Program-made: the position numbers and the translations under genes
DNA from: SLRI01 sp036796215
Lineage (GTDB): Bacteria > Pseudomonadota > Alphaproteobacteria > Geminicoccales > Geminicoccaceae
DNA: 33,074 nt
Assembly (NCBI GenBank): GCA_036796215.1
Contig: DAIRDJ010000032.1
Coordinates: 1 to 33,074 of the forward strand
Direction of reading: 5' to 3'
The notes under the pieces: generated by a model
The model's input: the letters and a program-made list of their open reading frames with translations, nothing else
What the model was told of the DNA's origin: nothing
The model's database searches: none
Part shown: positions 30,805 through 33,074 of the stretch, piece after piece
Layout of the letters: the number at the start of each line of letters is the position of its first letter
Numbering within the stretch: position 1 is the first letter of the stretch

Positions 30805-31839
30805 TCAGGCACTCGCGAGCCAGCCCTTGTTTTGCAAGGTCTGAAGGGCGATGCTGATCTGTCGCGGTGAGAATCGTTTCTTCCGCTCGTTCCAGGCATA
30901 GACTTTGTCCATCGCATCCTCCGTGCTGACAGCGTTCTCGCGCGTCGTGACCCAGTGCACCGTGGCGAGAAGTTCGAGCCCGAACGGCGTCTCGAACCCT
31001 TCCACGAGCTTGGCCACACGATCGAAGCGAGCGGCCGTGTCGCGCTTGTCGGACAAGAAGGACTCAGCGTCCTTCACCGCTCCCGGGACCAATTCGAGCT
31101 GCTTGTCGGGCGCATCGCCACCATCGGCGTAGCCCGACACAAGGTGTCCTTCGACCGCGCGAAGGACATGGCGAAGGTTCTCGGCATAAGGGCCATACGG
31201 CGCCTTCGCGTACTTGAGGCGGAGTAGCTCGCCTGCCTCCTGCATGAAATACATGAGCTTGTGCACTTCAAGCAGCGTCACAAACGGATCCATCAGGCCG
31301 CCAAGATAGCGGTTCATCAGAACCACCAGCGCGGCTCGGCCAGGGCTCATGGTCGGGACTTCGCGCGACTTCGTCGTGACCGGCGCGTTGTTCGGCTCGA
31401 AGACAACGACGTCCAAGTCCAGTATGTCGCGCAACGCGGCTTCGATCCGGGGCCGAACATCTCCCCAGTTCAGGCCACCGAGGCCGCTTCCAAGCGGCGG
31501 GATGGCGATTGATCGGATGCCGCGCTGCCGGACCTCTTCGGCAAGGGCGACGAGCCCGGAGTCGATGTCCTCAATCCGACTCATGCCGCGCCAATGCCTC
31601 TTTGTTGGAAAGTTGATTATGTATTTCGGGTTCGTAAAGGTACCCGTCTCGAAGACGAACATCTTCCCCGGCTGAACCTCGTCGCGCTTGCAGGCTGTCT
31701 CGTATGCTTTGAAGTTCGCCGGGAATTCATTCTTGAACTGGAGGGCGATCCCACGGCCCATGATGCCGACACAGTTCACCGTGTTGACGATCGCTTCTGC
31801 GTCCGCCCTCAAGATGTCTCCTGTCGTATATCTGATCAT
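30805..31839 (-). CDS. darG: DNA ADP-ribosyl glycohydrolase antitoxin DarG
   Basis: Antitoxin of the DarTG system, 344 residues. The N-terminal macro domain (about 1-150) removes ADP-ribose from DNA: opening IRYTTGDILRADAEAIVNTVNCVGIMGRGIA, Lys80 in NFPTKRHW (equivalent to the catalytic Lys of characterised DarG) and PPLGSGLGGLNWG. The C-terminal part (about 165-344; VLMNRYLGGLMDPFVTLLEVHKLMYFMQEAGE and KAPYGPYAENLRHVL) is the DarG-specific region that also binds and blocks DarT. The start at 31839 was chosen since GGGGAGG lies 6 bases upstream; another ATG at 31845 abuts the ribosome site. It follows darT by 13 bp. GC is lower than in the core genes. Confidence 0.93.
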   Translation of the reverse strand: MIRYTTGDILRADAEAIVNTVNCVGIMGRGIALQFKNEFPANFKAYETACKRDEVQPGKMFVFETGTFTNPKYIINFPTKRHWRGMSRIEDIDSGLVALAEEVRQRGIRSIAIPPLGSGLGGLNWGDVRPRIEAALRDILDLDVVVFEPNNAPVTTKSREVPTMSPGRAALVVLMNRYLGGLMDPFVTLLEVHKLMYFMQEAGELLRLKYAKAPYGPYAENLRHVLRAVEGHLVSGYADGGDAPDKQLELVPGAVKDAESFLSDKRDTAARFDRVAKLVEGFETPFGLELLATVHWVTTRENAVSTEDAMDKVYAWNERKKRFSPRQISIALQTLQNKGWLASA

Positions 31840-31852
31840 GGCCATCCTCCCC

Positions 31853-32494
31853 TTAATAGTACCATTCTCGTCGGACTTCGACCCTCGGCCGGTGGCCAGC
31901 CCCATTCATGGCGGCGTAGACCCGTTGAGCAATGCCCTGTGAGTGAACGCCGATCCTTTCGACTAGTTGCCACGGAAACGACTGCTCAACAAGAAACTCA
32001 GCCTGTTTCGCTTCTTTGATGTCTGCCGGCCGGAAATCTCGTGCGGCCACCGCGTCCCAGTTGATCTCATTCAACCGACCCAACTCGCTGCGAAACTGGG
32101 TGTAGATCGCACCGGCGTTCGACAATGAGAACGCCCACCGTCTACCATTCGCTTCGGCCCATTGAACAACCTGATGGAGATCCGCTTCGAGGTGGATAAT
32201 CGGCTGTTGTCCGCCCCTGTAGGCCAGCTCAGGATGGTTTGCGCAATGAATAACAAACAGCATAATTGAGCGTTCGCAAAAATAGAAAGGAACATACTGG
32301 CCCACGAAAGTTTGTGGGTGGCTCGAGACTGGCAAGGTCAAGCGCCGCTGCTTTATGCTTCCCATTCCGATTACAGCTCCGACCTGGCGCTGCATCATCA
32401 GATAATCTGACCAAAGGTAGCCGTCTCCACAGATCGACGCCAAGTTGTCGACATGGACGATGTGGTAGATCTTTGGGTGAACAGGTATCGGCAT
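31853..32494 (-). CDS. darT: ssDNA thymidine ADP-ribosyltransferase toxin DarT
   Basis: Toxin that modifies thymidine on single-stranded DNA with ADP-ribose from NAD, blocking replication; also known in phage defence. 213 residues (DUF4433). Motifs: YHIVHVDNLASI near the start (NAD-binding His region), the VPFYFCERSIMLFVI strand, and catalytic Glu at about 166 in IKEAKQAEFLVEQSFPWQLVERIGV. The size fits the family. Codon use and GC are clearly lower than in flanking core genes, fitting gene transfer. darG lies 13 bp downstream. A small ORF (32516-32668) precedes it by 21 bp. Confidence 0.93.
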   Translation of the reverse strand: MPIPVHPKIYHIVHVDNLASICGDGYLWSDYLMMQRQVGAVIGMGSIKQRRLTLPVSSHPQTFVGQYVPFYFCERSIMLFVIHCANHPELAYRGGQQPIIHLEADLHQVVQWAEANGRRWAFSLSNAGAIYTQFRSELGRLNEINWDAVAARDFRPADIKEAKQAEFLVEQSFPWQLVERIGVHSQGIAQRVYAAMNGAGHRPRVEVRREWYY

Positions 32495-32515
32495 TGTCAG
32501 GCAGCCATTCTCCCA

Positions 32516-32668
32516 TCATTCGCCTTCGCTCGTCGATTTCTTGGGTATGGCTGCTGCATGTTCCGCTGCCATCTCGTCCATCACCCAGCGATCCACATCG
32601 GCTCCGAAGGACACCTCCCCTCTAAACCAATTGCGCCGCCGGTGCACCCGCTCCCAACCGCAATGCAT
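32516..32668 (-). CDS. Small ORF upstream of darT (unknown)
   Basis: A 50-residue frame starting MHCGWERVHRRRNWF, then GEVSFGADVDRWVMDEMAA and ending PKKSTSEGE. The middle FGADVDRWVMDEM looks like genuine protein (alternating charged and aromatic residues). The frame is open further upstream but becomes implausible there. It ends 21 bp before darT in the same direction. There is no clear ribosome site. It could be the tail of a lost gene or a third member of the toxin unit. No family recognised. Confidence 0.35.
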   Translation of the reverse strand: MHCGWERVHRRRNWFRGEVSFGADVDRWVMDEMAAEHAAAIPKKSTSEGE

Positions 32669-32724
32669 CGGTGGGGCCGGCAGTCGGTAGCCGGCACGAC
32701 CTGAAAGAGTCTCCCCGTCCCCCA

Positions 32725-32766
32725 CCAAAAGGTTCGAGGGGGTGCGGGGGAAATCATTTCCCCCGC
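32725..32766 (-). repeat. Bipartite palindrome, copy 5 (terminator-like, after the GGT-like gene)
   Basis: Arms GCGGGGGAAAT and ATTTCCCCCGC around one base (32744-32766); on the minus strand the tail ACCCCCTCGAACCTTTTGG follows (32743 down to 32725), then GTGGGGG. It starts 20 bp after the stop of the gamma-glutamyltransferase-like gene in the same direction. It is closest to copy 3. Confidence 0.65.
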
Positions 32767-32786
32767 GTTTCTGTTCTGTCCTCTTT

Positions 32787-33074
32787 TTACTCCACCGCGA
32801 CCGCATCTGCCCAGGGGTGGATGATTTCGGTGGTGCCGTAGTGGTCGTTTTCGACGAGATCGTGGAGGGTGGCGACTGGGGTGGCGAAGCGGTTGGGGTA
32901 GGCGGTGGCGCGGGTGGGGGTGGCGTTGAAGGCGGTGGCGAGGGTGTCTTGGATGTCTTCGGGGAGGTCGCGGCTGACGGTTACGGTGCCGTCGCCGGCG
33001 ACGTCGATGCGGGCCTGGGCGAAGGCTTCCTCGAGGGACATGTCGTAGTCGAAGACGAAGCTGAGGATTTGCAG
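32787..33074 (-). CDS. Gamma-glutamyltransferase family protein, C-terminal fragment (5' part outside window)
   Basis: The last 95 residues of a larger protein; the frame is open to the window edge. LQILSFVFDYDMSLEEAFAQARID corresponds to the QvL-x-v-x-D-y-g-M-x-x-x-E-A-x-x-x-P-R block near the end of Ntn-hydrolase gamma-glutamyltransferases, and SRDLPEDIQDTL follows as usual. The closing segment (ATPVATLHDL-like, then EIIHPWADAVAVE) lies where GGTs have the G-x-x-D-P-R-x-x-G-x-A ending, but here that motif is not present, so the protein belongs to a divergent branch. Active-site residues lie outside the window. The fragment ends just before palindrome copy 5. Confidence 0.65.
   Translation of the reverse strand: MQILSFVFDYDMSLEEAFAQARIDVAGDGTVTVSRDLPEDIQDTLATAFNATPTRATAYPNRFATPVATLHDLVENDHYGTTEIIHPWADAVAVE

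Overview
The window is high-GC DNA (strong G/C bias at third codon positions) from an alphaproteobacterium. Support comes from a C4-pathway 5-aminolevulinate synthase (HemA), a SAM-II riboswitch ahead of metZ, a SmoEFG-type polyol transporter and a class 2 PyrD. The order cannot be fixed from sequence alone; a Rhodospirillales-like lineage is a guess. Gene order is mostly ordinary chromosome from 1 to about 26 kb. From about 26 to 33 kb it becomes accessory: regulators, a frameshifted gene, a repeat-rich non-coding block and toxin-antitoxin genes with lower GC.

Layout. 1-4657 (minus strand): polyol uptake and oxidation operon read smoE-smoF-smoG-galactitol dehydrogenase-like SDR-DUF1330-sorbitol dehydrogenase-like SDR (cut by the window edge); its ATPase is not in the window. 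4735-6927 (minus): YceI, FkbM methyltransferase and a stand-alone RibD reductase domain, tightly packed. 6928-7586: non-coding, with two perfect DnaA boxes and several degenerate ones, an origin candidate. 7587-12529 (plus): EamA exporter, fatty acid desaturase, hemA, a thioredoxin/DsbD-like membrane protein and a glycine-zipper lipoprotein. 12548-16652: a PL14-like polysaccharide lyase, a class IV aminotransferase, a TauE/SafE permease, an exported DUF1330 protein and an orphan HicB antitoxin. 16699-19478: GTP cyclohydrolase II, divergent from a zinc-less MDR dehydrogenase and a degenerate pterin-synthase homologue. 19635-25959 (plus): cysQ, pyrD, SAM-II riboswitch plus terminator, metZ, a HAD hydrolase and a penicillin-acylase family protein. 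26079-27977: two XRE regulators and a frameshifted gene. 28002-29474: orphan peptide-type binding protein. 29475-30377: non-coding block with an array of GGGTTC sites at 19-21 bp spacing and three 31-bp tandem repeats plus one inverted copy, resembling a plasmid iteron region. 30378-32668: orphan MNT nucleotidyltransferase, DarTG and a small ORF. 32787-33074: C-terminus of a gamma-glutamyltransferase-like protein.

The least explained signals are the iteron-like block at 29.9-30.15 kb; a family of five bipartite palindromes, three of them 15-24 bp after a stop codon (hemA, ribA, ggt-like); and the ribA / zinc-less dehydrogenase / degenerate pterin-synthase locus.
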